NCBI GenBank assembly: GCA_903918755.1
Contig: CAIXFN010000081.1
Span: forward strand, 186,001 to 250,000
DNA: 64,000 bases
Source: an uncultured Pedosphaera sp.
Lineage (GTDB): Bacteria; Verrucomicrobiota; Verrucomicrobiia; Limisphaerales; Pedosphaeraceae
Direction: 5' to 3'
Shown: positions 8,987-17,827 of the stretch, piece after piece
How positions within the stretch are numbered: the first letter of the stretch is position 1
Layout: each line of letters starts with the position of its first letter
Position numbers and translations under genes: made by a program
Notes under the pieces: model-generated
Seen by the model: the letters and a program-made list of their open reading frames with translations, nothing else
The model's database searches: none
What the model was told of the DNA's origin: nothing

Positions 8987-9813
8987 TTGGCGCCTCCCGG
9001 TTTGGGCTCCGCCTCCGTCCTCGTATCCCGAAAGCGCAGCAAGACATCGGTGCGGGACCGGACGTGCAATTTTTCGTAGATGTGCCGCAGATGGTTTTTC
9101 ACCGTGAAGACACTGATCGAAAGGCGGGCGGCGATGTCCTTGTTGGCAAAGCCCTGCAACAGCAAATCGAGGATTTCATTTTCGCGCCGGGAAAGTCCGT
9201 CATCAGGCACCCCCGCCGGGGCGGGTTCCTGAAAAGCGGCCACCACCTGGCGGGCAATTTCGCTGGACATGGGCGCCCCGCCGCGCCGGGCTTCATGGAT
9301 GGCCTCCAAAATCTCCTCCGGCCGGGCGCGCTTGAGCAGGTAACCGCAGGCCCCGGCGCGCAACGCTTTGAACAACGTGTCCGCATCGTTGTAAACCGTG
9401 AGCATGATGATCTGCAACTGGGGTAGTTGCTGGCGCAGGAGGGCGGCGCATTCAATGCCGGAGCGGTTCGGCAGATGAATATCCATCAGGATTACATCCG
9501 GGGGATTCCGGGGAATGATTTTCAGGGCCTCCTCGCCACTGCCGCAACTGGCCACACAACGAAAACCGGGGGAAAGTTCCAATAAACGCTCCAGGCTGCG
9601 GCGCAGGCCGGCATCATCCTCGACCAAGGCGATCCGAACCCCTGCGCCTGCGCCGCTCCCATGAGGCTGCACTTCGAGACTCGATTGTTTGGCTATCCCA
9701 GCAAGAGCAGTCACTTTACCGGTCCCGAGTTTACCGTCCGTCGGAACCTCGGACAATGGCACCTTGGAACTATTCGGCGATGATGGCGGGATGGGGCGGT
9801 CGGTTGGTTTCAT
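8983..9813 (-). CDS. NarL/FixJ-type response regulator (REC + LuxR HTH)
   Basis: 276 residues from the ATG at 9813, which overlaps the kinase stop by 4 nt. The receiver domain begins near residue 59 (VRIALVEDD) with phospho-acceptor Asp in VILMDIHLPN, Thr in IIMLTVYND and Lys in GYLLKRA. The LuxR/GerE HTH at about 205-265 includes LSRRENEILDLLLQGFANKD and SVFTVKNHLRHIYEKL. It is the partner of the propeller kinase next door. The first 58 residues are Pro/Ser-rich and unlike a normal receiver. An in-frame GTG at 9714 gives a shorter leader and lies 42 nt from a copy of the shared motif inside the present 5' end, so a second internal start is plausible. Confidence 0.9.
   Translation of the reverse strand: MKPTDRPIPPSSPNSSKVPLSEVPTDGKLGTGKVTALAGIAKQSSLEVQPHGSGAGAGVRIALVEDDAGLRRSLERLLELSPGFRCVASCGSGEEALKIIPRNPPDVILMDIHLPNRSGIECAALLRQQLPQLQIIMLTVYNDADTLFKALRAGACGYLLKRARPEEILEAIHEARRGGAPMSSEIARQVVAAFQEPAPAGVPDDGLSRRENEILDLLLQGFANKDIAARLSISVFTVKNHLRHIYEKLHVRSRTDVLLRFRDTRTEAEPKPGGAK
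9757..9773 (-). promoter_or_regulatory. Conserved motif ATAGTTC-N4-GTGCCA, copy 4 (inside the response regulator 5' end)
   Basis: The minus strand reads ATAGTTCCAAGGTGCCA. It lies within the first 19 codons of the long regulator reading frame and 42 nt before the in-frame GTG at 9714, similar to the 36- and 39-nt distances of copies 1 and 3. Confidence 0.45.
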
Positions 9814-12800
9814 GGGATTCCGGAAGTCAACGGCAGGTCAAAGCTCACCCGGGTGCCCTGCCCCGGCACGCTGGTCACAGTACACCGTCCGCCCAGGCGG
9901 GCGAGGCGCATTTGCATGTTGGTCAACCCATCCGCGCCTTCCCGCACCGGGCCAGGCGCAAAGCCACAGCCGTTGTCGGCGAGCGTCACCGTCAGATGCT
10001 GGGGTCCAGCCGCCACGGTCAACCGCAACTCCCTTGCCCCGGAATGGCGCAGCGTATTGTGTAAGGCTTCCTTGAAGGCGAGAAACAACTGATGCCGTTG
10101 CTCCGCGCTCACCGGGGCGTCCGGCAGCACCGGGGGCACTTCCAGCCGACAGGTGATCTCCGCGGGTAACAGCAGGTTTTGCGCAAATTGGCAGAGATAC
10201 CGGGCCAGCGAGGCGACGGTGTCGTTTTTCGGATTCACCGCCCACACGATTTCATCCAGGGCCGTCACCAGTTCCCGGGATCGCTGGTCGATCTCCTGCA
10301 ACATTCCCGCTGCTACTTCCGCCGCGACGGCGGGATTTTGGGCCATGGCGGAATTCAAACTGATCTGGGTCAGACCGGCGCCGAGATCATCGTGCAAGTC
10401 CTGGGCGATCCGCGTCCGCTCCCGCTCCGTGGCCTGGAGTAATTCCAGGTGCTCGATCTGGCGGCGATGGCGGCGGCGGATACCGGCGAGCACCCCGCCG
10501 CCCAACAGCCCAAAAGTCGCCAGCGGCCCCACCACCCGGAACCAGGCGGCCTCCCACCAGTACGGGGAGATCGTAAACAGCAGGGAAGCCCCGGTCTCAT
10601 TCCACAACCCATCGCCGTCGCAGGCCGTGACTTGAAAGTGGTAATCGCCGGGCGGCAACTGCGGATAAGGCGCCACGCGCTGCGCGCCCGCCTCCGTCCA
10701 TTCCCGCCCCTGCAACCGGTACCGAAAGCCGGTGCTCTCCGGCATCATCAGACCCAATGCCGTGAATTCAATATCCACCTGGCGTTGCCCGGGCGCCAAC
10801 TGCCAATATCCCTCGCCTCCCCGCCGGACCAGCGACGCCAGCGTTCCGGGGACCGGGGCCAATTCCCCCGCGCCATAGGCTGCCAAAGGCCGCCCATTCA
10901 CCGTCACCCGCTCAATGACCACGGGCGGAGGTTGGCGATTTTCCCGCAATTCCGGGGCGGCCACGCTGGCGAGGCCGGATTGCATTGCAAACCACAACCG
11001 GCCATCCCGGGCCTGCAAGGCTCCGGGCCAGAAATCATGACTGGCCTGCAGCCGGGGCAGTCCCTCATTCTGACCGTAGGCCACCGAACGCACGCGGGCA
11101 GCCCGCCCTTCCGCCACCTCCGCAAAATCCGCTTCCCGGACGTGAAATATCCCCCGGTTGCCGGCAAACCACAGCCGCCCCCTCCCATCCGGAATGATTT
11201 GGGAAATATAATCATCATGCAGCCCCTGTTCCTGCCGGAAATGGGTGAACCGCCCCGCGCGCAACCGGCCCACTCCCTCCCCCGCATAACCAATCCATAC
11301 ACTGCCATCGGCGGCGGCAAACAGGCAGCGGATGCCTGGATCGCCTGGCAACGTGCTGCGGGTGTCGAACGTCAACTCACCTTCGCGCACCCGGACTAAA
11401 ATTCCGCCGGAGGTCGCCGCCCAGCAGTTATGCGCCACATCGGAGGTGATCGCGACAATCGGTCCACTGCGCGGCGGCAGTTCATACGCCTGCATCCGTC
11501 CTTCCTGCCATCGCGTCAGGGTATGCTGCTGGGCATCCACGGATTCCGAGCCCACCCAAACCACCCCTGCGGGCGTCGTATGCAGCGCGCTCACCAGGTC
11601 GCCCCCTAAGCCGTTCACGCGGCTGACACTGTCCACCACCACTCCCGCCCGCCAGCGGAAAAGACCGCTATATTGCGTTCCGATCCAGACTCCGCCGGCC
11701 GGATCGGCCGCCACACACTGGGCGTAAGCGGAATACCAGCCTTGGTTCGTGGAAAGCGCGCTCCATCCTCCGTCCGCGCTCAGCGACACCACGCCATTCT
11801 GCGCGACGCTCCAGATCCGGCCTTCCGTGTCCTGGCAAACCGAGCGCACCCCCTCGAAGGGAATGGCCGGATCCGTGGCCAGCAATTCCACGACCCGGGG
11901 TTTGAGCTGGTTCAATCCCCCTCCCCGCGTGCCGACCCAGAAATTCCCCTCGCGATCCTCCAGAATGCTCAGGATTTCATGGTGCGACGTGATCACGGTC
12001 TCAAACCCCTTGCCGTCGTAACGGAACAAACCGGCCTCGCGGGTGCCAATCCACAATTGGCCCGCCCGGTCTTCAAACAGGACCGTCGGGTTCACCTCCT
12101 TGCCCCGCGCCGGCAATTCTCCCACCCGCACCGGCGGAGCTCCCTCCGAATATTTGTAAAGCTGTTTGCCGGTGCAGACCCAGATCCCGCCCGCCCGGCA
12201 GGGAACGATGCGCTGCCCGCGGAATTTCTCCAATTTTTGAAACAGACCAAATCGGTACACCCCCAACCAGCCACCTTGGGAGAACCATAACTGCCCGCGC
12301 TGATCCGTGGCCAACTGGCAGGTGCTGCCCCCCGGCAAACCGTCCTCCGCCGTGTAGGAGCGGATTTGGTGGTCCCGCAGGCGCACCACTTCCCCGCCGA
12401 TATAAGAAACCCAAAGCGAGCCTTCCGCATCGGCCACCATCATCCGCGCCTCGGCATTGGGCACCCCGCTTTCGCCGGTTACCGCGGAAATCCCTCCCGG
12501 CTCCACGCAAACCACGGAACGCCGATCCTTCGCCACCCACAACCGTCCGCGTTGATCAACAAAAATGGCCTGAATCAGGCTGGTGGGCGCCCCGGCCAGG
12601 GTGACGGGCGTGAATTGCCGGAACTGCAGGCCATCAAACCGCACCAAGCCCGCCTGGGTGGCCACCCACAGAAAACCATCCGGGGTCTGCTCCACCCCCA
12701 CCACGGTATTGTCGGGCAGGCCTTCATCCGATTGCCAGGCCCGGGCAAACCAGGGCGAATTGGTGGCGGCAGCCGGGGCGGAGGTGACCCACCCAAGCAG

Positions 12801-12839
12801 GATGACGGCCAGCCAGGTGAAAGTGAAGACTCGATGCAA
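9810..12839 (-). CDS. Two-component-propeller sensor histidine kinase (Y_Y_Y, HisKA_3)
   Basis: 1009 residues. A signal peptide (about 1-24) is followed by a large periplasmic sensor of beta-propeller repeats (about 30-640; repeated LWV/LWI-x-T and DGxLW motifs such as GEGNFWVGTRGGG-like blades). A Y_Y_Y domain (about 665-745, with FRYRLQGREW and LPPGDYHFQV) and one membrane helix (about 755-775) come next. The cytoplasmic part has a HisKA_3 H-box, ERTRIAQDLHDDLGAGLTQI, and a HATPase with N-box FKEALHNTLRHSG and G-box ADNGCGF. The layout resembles propeller kinases that sense polysaccharides or other extracellular signals in Bacteroidetes and Verrucomicrobia. Unlike the Bacteroides hybrid forms it lacks a fused receiver; the regulator is the next gene. 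The ligand cannot be told. Confidence 0.92.
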   Translation of the reverse strand: MHRVFTFTWLAVILLGWVTSAPAAATNSPWFARAWQSDEGLPDNTVVGVEQTPDGFLWVATQAGLVRFDGLQFRQFTPVTLAGAPTSLIQAIFVDQRGRLWVAKDRRSVVCVEPGGISAVTGESGVPNAEARMMVADAEGSLWVSYIGGEVVRLRDHQIRSYTAEDGLPGGSTCQLATDQRGQLWFSQGGWLGVYRFGLFQKLEKFRGQRIVPCRAGGIWVCTGKQLYKYSEGAPPVRVGELPARGKEVNPTVLFEDRAGQLWIGTREAGLFRYDGKGFETVITSHHEILSILEDREGNFWVGTRGGGLNQLKPRVVELLATDPAIPFEGVRSVCQDTEGRIWSVAQNGVVSLSADGGWSALSTNQGWYSAYAQCVAADPAGGVWIGTQYSGLFRWRAGVVVDSVSRVNGLGGDLVSALHTTPAGVVWVGSESVDAQQHTLTRWQEGRMQAYELPPRSGPIVAITSDVAHNCWAATSGGILVRVREGELTFDTRSTLPGDPGIRCLFAAADGSVWIGYAGEGVGRLRAGRFTHFRQEQGLHDDYISQIIPDGRGRLWFAGNRGIFHVREADFAEVAEGRAARVRSVAYGQNEGLPRLQASHDFWPGALQARDGRLWFAMQSGLASVAAPELRENRQPPPVVIERVTVNGRPLAAYGAGELAPVPGTLASLVRRGGEGYWQLAPGQRQVDIEFTALGLMMPESTGFRYRLQGREWTEAGAQRVAPYPQLPPGDYHFQVTACDGDGLWNETGASLLFTISPYWWEAAWFRVVGPLATFGLLGGGVLAGIRRRHRRQIEHLELLQATERERTRIAQDLHDDLGAGLTQISLNSAMAQNPAVAAEVAAGMLQEIDQRSRELVTALDEIVWAVNPKNDTVASLARYLCQFAQNLLLPAEITCRLEVPPVLPDAPVSAEQRHQLFLAFKEALHNTLRHSGARELRLTVAAGPQHLTVTLADNGCGFAPGPVREGADGLTNMQMRLARLGGRCTVTSVPGQGTRVSFDLPLTSGIP

Positions 12840-12971
12840 CAGTGGTCAACCAATAACGCTCCGCCGGTTGCACTGGCAAGTCTTTAGTGCCGCCCCCCGC
12901 CGGCGAATCATCTGGCGCTGCTTTCGCGTTGACTCCCGCGCGGCAATTGGAGGAGTTTAGTTCCGACATAT

Positions 12972-14525
12972 ATGGCAAAAATTGCGCGCGCACTCCTTTC
13001 TGTTTCCGACAAGGCCGGACTCCTGCCCCTGGCCCAGGCTCTCCACCACGCGGGAGTAGCCTTGATCTCCACCGGCGGGACGGCCAAAGCCTTGCGGGAA
13101 GGCGGACTGCCGGTCACCGACCTCAGCGCGCACACGGGTTTTCCGGAAATGATGGACGGCCGGGTCAAGACCTTGCATCCCAAAATTCACGGCGGTCTTC
13201 TCTATATCCGGGGCAACGCCGGCCATGAAGCCGCCGCCGCCGCCCACGACATCCCGCCCATCGATTTGGTGGTGGTCAACCTCTATCCTTTCGAGCAAAC
13301 CATCGCCCGACCCGGCGTGGCGTTGCACGAGGCCATCGAGAATATCGACATCGGCGGACCGTCCATGCTGCGAAGCGCCGCTAAAAACCATGCCAGTGTC
13401 ACCGTCGTCGTCGACCCGGCCGATTACGAGGAAGTTGCCCGCCAGGTGACCGCCACCGGCGACACCACCCCGGCTTATCGCCGGCGCCTCGCGGCGAAAG
13501 TTTTTGCCCGCACTGCCGCCTATGACGCCGCGATCGCCAACTATCTGGCCCAGGCGTTTGCCGAACCGGGGGAGAGCAAACTGCCGGCCATCTTGACGCT
13601 TCAGGAACCCAAGGCTCAGGCCCTGCGCTATGGCGAAAATCCCCACCAGGCGGCCGCCCTGTACGGGCGTTTTCACGAGTACTTCAAGCAGTGGCATGGC
13701 AAGGAACTCTCCTACAACAACATTCTCGACCTGACCGCCGCGGCCAGCCTGATGGGCGAATTCCAAGGTGACCGCCCCACGCTCGCCATTCTGAAGCACA
13801 CCAATCCCTGCGGCGTCGGCCAGGGTGCCAGCCTCCGGGAAGCCTGGGACAAGGCCTTCGCCACCGACAAACTGGCCCCTTTCGGCGGTATCATTGCGGT
13901 AAACCAGACTCTGGATCTGCCCTGCGCCGAGGCGATTGCGGAAATCTTTAGCGAAGTGATCGTTGCCCCGGCCTTCGCCCCCGACGCCCTGGCCTGGTTG
14001 CAAAAGAAAAAAAATCTCCGGTTATTGACCCTGCTAAAAGATCCCCGGAGCGCGCAACCGTGGGAAGTCCGCAGTGTGGGCGTGGATTCCTACCTCCTGC
14101 AGGAGCGGGATTTACACCTGGCTTTGCCTGCGGACTGGAAAATCGTCACCCGCCGGCAACCCACTGCTGCGGAAATGCAAGCGATGCAGTTCGGCTGGCG
14201 GGTGGTCAAACATCTCAAGTCCAACGCCATCCTTTACGCTGCCGCCGACCGCACCCTGGGCGTCGGGGCGGGCCAGATGAGTCGCGTTGACTCCAGTCGG
14301 ATCGCCGTTTGGAAAGCCGGGGAAGCCGGACTCGCACTGCCGGGCAGCGTCGTCTGCAGCGACGCCTTCTTTCCCTTCCCCGATGGCCTGATTGCCGCGG
14401 CGCAGGCTGGCGCCACGGCGGCCATTCAACCGGGTGGCTCCATGCGGGATGCCGAAGTGATTGCGGCGGCGGATCAGGCCAACCTCGCGATGGCCTTCAC
14501 CGGGATGCGGCACTTCCGCCACTAA
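12972..14525 (+). CDS. purH: Bifunctional AICAR formyltransferase / IMP cyclohydrolase
   Basis: 517 residues, close to the family length of about 520-530. It catalyses the last two steps of purine synthesis in the cytoplasm: formylation of AICAR with 10-formyl-THF, then ring closure to IMP. The N-terminal MGS-like cyclohydrolase part has [39 protein letters not shown]-type motifs and [17 protein letters not shown]. The transformylase part has [36 protein letters not shown] and the C-terminal [15 protein letters not shown]. It starts at an ATG 132 nt from the divergent kinase gene and ends directly against the convergent FHA gene. FolD in this window makes its cofactor precursor. Confidence 0.97.
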   Translation: MAKIARALLSVSDKAGLLPLAQALHHAGVALISTGGTAKALREGGLPVTDLSAHTGFPEMMDGRVKTLHPKIHGGLLYIRGNAGHEAAAAAHDIPPIDLVVVNLYPFEQTIARPGVALHEAIENIDIGGPSMLRSAAKNHASVTVVVDPADYEEVARQVTATGDTTPAYRRRLAAKVFARTAAYDAAIANYLAQAFAEPGESKLPAILTLQEPKAQALRYGENPHQAAALYGRFHEYFKQWHGKELSYNNILDLTAAASLMGEFQGDRPTLAILKHTNPCGVGQGASLREAWDKAFATDKLAPFGGIIAVNQTLDLPCAEAIAEIFSEVIVAPAFAPDALAWLQKKKNLRLLTLLKDPRSAQPWEVRSVGVDSYLLQERDLHLALPADWKIVTRRQPTAAEMQAMQFGWRVVKHLKSNAILYAAADRTLGVGAGQMSRVDSSRIAVWKAGEAGLALPGSVVCSDAFFPFPDGLIAAAQAGATAAIQPGGSMRDAEVIAAADQANLAMAFTGMRHFRH

Positions 14526-14915
14526 CTAGCGCATTAGCCGGTAGATCAGGAAGACCTGCGCGGCGGTAACGAGGACAACCAGGGCCCAAATCCAGGCCTC
14601 CCGCCAGCGCAGTTTCTTTTGCCGGGTTTCACCCAGCCAAAAGTGCAATTTCAGGCCGCCAATTTCAATGGCGTCGCCATTGCGCAGAAGCGCTTCCTCA
14701 AACGGCTGACCATTGAGCGCGGCCAGGGCGGGCGGGCGTGTCTGGAGGACGAAGCCTTCGCCCGGGACCAGGCTCAGTCGCAGATGTTCATCCCACACGC
14801 CCGGCTCCTCCAGTCGCAAATCCGCGTTCCGCGCCCGGCCGATATGAAATGGAAAATGGCGGGCCGCATAAACGCTGCCCGCCATTTTGCCGGAAATTAC
14901 TTGGAATTGAACCAT
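14526..14915 (-). CDS. FHA-domain protein with C-terminal membrane anchor
   Basis: 129 residues from the ATG at 14915, which overlaps the stop of the Wza-like gene (TGATG); a start at 14939 would intrude further. An FHA phosphothreonine-binding fold is suggested by FPFHIGRARNADLRLEEPGV (strand, GR, S/N region), VWDEHLRLSLVPGEGF, and LNGQPFEEALLRNGDAIEIGG. The usual Ser-x-x-His is replaced by DEHLRL, so phosphopeptide binding is not assured. A single membrane helix (about 108-127) ends the protein. It is the last gene of the exopolysaccharide cluster and is coupled to the export lipoprotein gene, which suggests a regulatory or assembly role near the tyrosine kinase. That link is inference. Confidence 0.72.
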   Translation of the reverse strand: MVQFQVISGKMAGSVYAARHFPFHIGRARNADLRLEEPGVWDEHLRLSLVPGEGFVLQTRPPALAALNGQPFEEALLRNGDAIEIGGLKLHFWLGETRQKKLRWREAWIWALVVLVTAAQVFLIYRLMR

Positions 14916-15556
14916 CAGAACCACCGCTTCTTCACCCAAACCTTGTCCCCGGGGAAGACGTCGAGATCAATCTCGGGATGTTCCAATGCTCTCGCGCAGT
15001 TCACGGTGATCTGCCGCCCGTTTGCCCGGGTGATCGTCACGCGGGATTTATTGGCGAAGTCCGTAAAGCCGCCGGCCGAGTCAATGGCCCGGAGCACCGT
15101 CATTTTGCTGAGATAGACGTAACGGTTGGGCTGCCGCACTTCGCCGCCAACGACGATAAAACGCTCCTGCGATTTGACCGTCGGGGTCATGTTGACATAA
15201 AACGTGGGGACGTACCGGGCGCGGATTTCCTTCTCAAACTCGCCAATCGTCTTACCCGCCGCTTGAAATGTCTGGTTCAGGATCAGAGTGACCGAACCAT
15301 CGTCCCGAATCTGGCAATCCACGGGCGGCACGGCAACCACCAAGTCATTGAAGGATACGATGAGTTTATCGTTCACCGCCAGCAGGTCACCACTTGCCGT
15401 GGCGCTGGGATGGGCAGGGACAGAATTCGTGCCGCCCGTGAAATCGCCCGGCATTTTGCCCGGCGGTGTCCCGGTCTCACAACCGGCCAACCCGGCTGCA
15501 ATCACCATGACCATCAGGCCCCGCAGTGCCGATCCCGCTAATTTTTTAAAGTCCAT
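14915..15556 (-). CDS. Polysaccharide export lipoprotein (Wza-like, Poly_export/SLBB)
   Basis: 213 residues. Lipoprotein signal with lipobox LAGC (about residue 25). The Poly_export domain follows (LLAVNDKLIVSFNDL, DDGSVTLILNQTFQAAGKT, IRARYVPTFYVNMT), then one SLBB-like repeat (FIVVGGEVRQPNRYVYLSKM, VLRAIDSAGGFTDFANKSRV, ending FPGDKVWVKKRW). It would form or line the periplasmic/outer-membrane channel that exports exopolysaccharide. It is shorter than E. coli Wza (about 380), with a single SLBB repeat, as is common in Verrucomicrobia and exosortase-type loci. It lies 33 nt after the Wzc-like kinase gene. Confidence 0.88.
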   Translation of the reverse strand: MDFKKLAGSALRGLMVMVIAAGLAGCETGTPPGKMPGDFTGGTNSVPAHPSATASGDLLAVNDKLIVSFNDLVVAVPPVDCQIRDDGSVTLILNQTFQAAGKTIGEFEKEIRARYVPTFYVNMTPTVKSQERFIVVGGEVRQPNRYVYLSKMTVLRAIDSAGGFTDFANKSRVTITRANGRQITVNCARALEHPEIDLDVFPGDKVWVKKRWF

Positions 15557-15589
15557 GCTACTAAAAAGACAATCCCGGTTGTGATCTGC

Positions 15590-17761
15590 TCAAAATTTCG
15601 ATTTGCCATCGGTACGGGGCTTCTCCGTGCCGGCCCCATTCTTCCCACCCGGCGACACCGGCTCGGAAGCTTCATTCTTCGAATAGTAATCGTGGTAGTA
15701 GCCACTGTAGTAATAGTAGCTCTCGTCCTGTGACATGTTGATGTTGTTCAACACGATGCCCATCAGATTTCCCCCGACCTTTTCGATCAATTGCTTGGCC
15801 CGGATGTTCATGGGCTGGGGATAGCGACGGTATTGGATCACTTGCAGGGTCATGTCCACTTCGCTGGCCAGGATGGAGGCGTCGCTCACCCCCATGATCG
15901 GCGGGGAATCGAAGAACACGAAATCATACCGTTGTTTCAGCTCCGTGATCAGGTTTTTCATCTGAGCGGAACTGAGAATCCCCAACGAACTGCTCGGCAG
16001 CTTACCGCTCGCCAGTAGGTCAAGGTTGCCAAGACCGGTCGTCTGGATCACTTCCTCCAGCGTATTCTGCTTCAACAGGTAATTGGTAAGCCCCAGGCTG
16101 TTGGTCACGTTGAGCAGTTTGTGCAGCGTGGGACGGCGCAAATCCGAATCCACCATCAGCACCCGCTGGCCGCTTTGCGCAAACACGGTCGCCAGATTAT
16201 ACACCGTGGTCGACTTGCCCTCACCGGCGCCCGCACTGACCACGGCAATGGTGTTCAGCTTGTCATCCTTACGGGAGAACAACAGGTTGGTACGCAAGAC
16301 CCGGTAAGCTTCGGCATGCGGACTCTCGGCGCCTTCTTCCATGAGGTAACCGACATTCTGGGGAATGACTCCCAAGACCGGGGCCTGCAAGGAGCGTTCC
16401 ACGTCGTCGATGGTCTTGACGCTGGTATCGAGATATTCAATGAAGAATGCCAGACCCACGCCCACCACCAGGCCGATGATGATTCCCAGCGCGATATTCA
16501 AAGTCCGGTTGGGCCGGACGGGCCGGGGATTCGGTTCGGCTTGCCCCACCAAAGTCACCATGTTGGATTTCGGGATAATGACATCAATCTTTTCCTGCAA
16601 GGTGCGCAGGGAAAGGACATCGCGGAATTTCTTCAGGCGATCAAGCTCCTGCTTCTGCCGAAAGTATTCGCGACTTTCCCGGGCCACCTTCATATCGTTG
16701 GAACGCGCGGAAGCCAATTTGAGTTCGGCGCCATCCACTGCGGCCTTCAAGGCCGCCACGTTTGCCTCCATCCCGATGAGAATTCCTTCCACCCGATCAT
16801 CGATCTTGCTGTCGATGTCCTTAACCATGTTCATCGTGCGAACCACATCGGGGTGCAATTCGCCAAGATCACTGCGCTGACTCACCAGTTTCGTCTGCGC
16901 TGTCAGGAGATCTTGCAAAAGCAGGTTGAGCAGTCCATCGGGGGCGGTCGTCGGAATGGCTTGCCGTAATTTTTTGCCCGGCAGCTTCTTCAACTCGGTG
17001 AGCGTCTTTTCGGATTGCAGAAATTTCATTTCCTGCTCGATCTTCAGGGAGTTGATGTGCATGACCGTCTGGGGCTCCATGCCCGGGGAAGGGCCGATGC
17101 TCTGCGGATCGCTATCCACAATCCCCGATTCCTGACGCAGGTTATCCACTACCTTCTCCAACCGGGCCACCTCGTTGCTCTGCTGCCGGATTTCATCCAG
17201 GAAGATCTTGATGCCGTTCTCAGTCAGGCGTTTGCGCTGATCCTGACGGTATTGGGCGTAACACTTGGCAATCTCGTTGGCAATCTCCGCCGCCTCGTCC
17301 TTGTTGTCACTATAAACACGAATCTCAATGAGGCTGGTATTGCGGGTGGGCCGTAATTCAATCTGGCGCCCCAAAATGGTCCGGGTGTCGCTCAATTTGA
17401 GCGGCGTCTCCATATTGAACTTCTTCGTCCACCTCGCCCCCAAACCAAGATTGTCAATCACCTGATCCAGCACCAGGGGGGACTGGATGATTTCGAATTC
17501 AGTCTGAATGAAGTAGGGGTCATAAACCCCGGAAATTTGTTGCCCCCCTCCCAGGCTGGCGACATCGGAAACATCGCGATCCACTTTGATCTTGGCAGTA
17601 CTGGCGAAGGACTCCGGCAGAATCATCGTCACCACCGTTGCGGTGATCACGACCAATAGAAAGACGGCAAGAATGACGGTTTTGCGAATCCGAATGATCC
17701 GCCAATAATCGAGAAAATGAAGTTTGATCTCGGGCGTTGGGGCCGTCTTTAAAGGTTCCAT
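15590..17761 (-). CDS. Wzc-like polysaccharide co-polymerase / tyrosine autokinase
   Basis: 723 residues from the ATG at 17761 (MEPLKTAPTPEIKLHFLDYW); the longer frame would start inside a hairpin. A Wzz domain with TM1 (about 30-50) is followed by a long coiled-coil periplasmic region (190-390) and TM2 (about 425-445) after PNPRPVRPNRTL. The cytoplasmic BY-kinase has Walker A SAGAGEGKSTT, Walker A' VLMVDSDLRRP, Walker B FVFFDSPP and a Tyr-rich cluster near the end (YYYYSGYYHDYY) as autophosphorylation site. It controls chain length and export of exopolysaccharide with the Wza-like protein downstream. A terminator-like hairpin lies directly before the start. Confidence 0.92.
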   Translation of the reverse strand: MEPLKTAPTPEIKLHFLDYWRIIRIRKTVILAVFLLVVITATVVTMILPESFASTAKIKVDRDVSDVASLGGGQQISGVYDPYFIQTEFEIIQSPLVLDQVIDNLGLGARWTKKFNMETPLKLSDTRTILGRQIELRPTRNTSLIEIRVYSDNKDEAAEIANEIAKCYAQYRQDQRKRLTENGIKIFLDEIRQQSNEVARLEKVVDNLRQESGIVDSDPQSIGPSPGMEPQTVMHINSLKIEQEMKFLQSEKTLTELKKLPGKKLRQAIPTTAPDGLLNLLLQDLLTAQTKLVSQRSDLGELHPDVVRTMNMVKDIDSKIDDRVEGILIGMEANVAALKAAVDGAELKLASARSNDMKVARESREYFRQKQELDRLKKFRDVLSLRTLQEKIDVIIPKSNMVTLVGQAEPNPRPVRPNRTLNIALGIIIGLVVGVGLAFFIEYLDTSVKTIDDVERSLQAPVLGVIPQNVGYLMEEGAESPHAEAYRVLRTNLLFSRKDDKLNTIAVVSAGAGEGKSTTVYNLATVFAQSGQRVLMVDSDLRRPTLHKLLNVTNSLGLTNYLLKQNTLEEVIQTTGLGNLDLLASGKLPSSSLGILSSAQMKNLITELKQRYDFVFFDSPPIMGVSDASILASEVDMTLQVIQYRRYPQPMNIRAKQLIEKVGGNLMGIVLNNINMSQDESYYYYSGYYHDYYSKNEASEPVSPGGKNGAGTEKPRTDGKSKF

Positions 17762-17765
17762 AGAC

Positions 17766-17802
17766 AAAAAAAAGGGGGCTAGATCATTGTTGGCCCAGCC
17801 CC
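17766..17802 (-). terminator. Terminator-like hairpin between the beta-barrel gene and the Wzc-like gene
   Basis: The minus strand reads a GGGGCT / AGCCCC stem (17775-17802) followed by a run of eight T (17766-17773), only 5 nt before the kinase ATG. It has the form of a weak intrinsic terminator inside the cluster, so it may attenuate expression of the downstream export genes. Confidence 0.55.
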
Positions 17803-17827
17803 GCAACTGCTGACACCGATATGGTGC

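Noticed and set aside
1461-9773. Reading the four motif copies as sigma-54 promoters in the plus direction (TGGCAC-N4-GAACTAT)
   Set aside because: The -12 GC is missing at the needed position in all four, and there is no plus-strand gene downstream.
12949-12971. GGAGGAG as ribosome binding site of purH
   Set aside because: It lies about 17 nt before the ATG, too far for a normal Shine-Dalgarno interaction.
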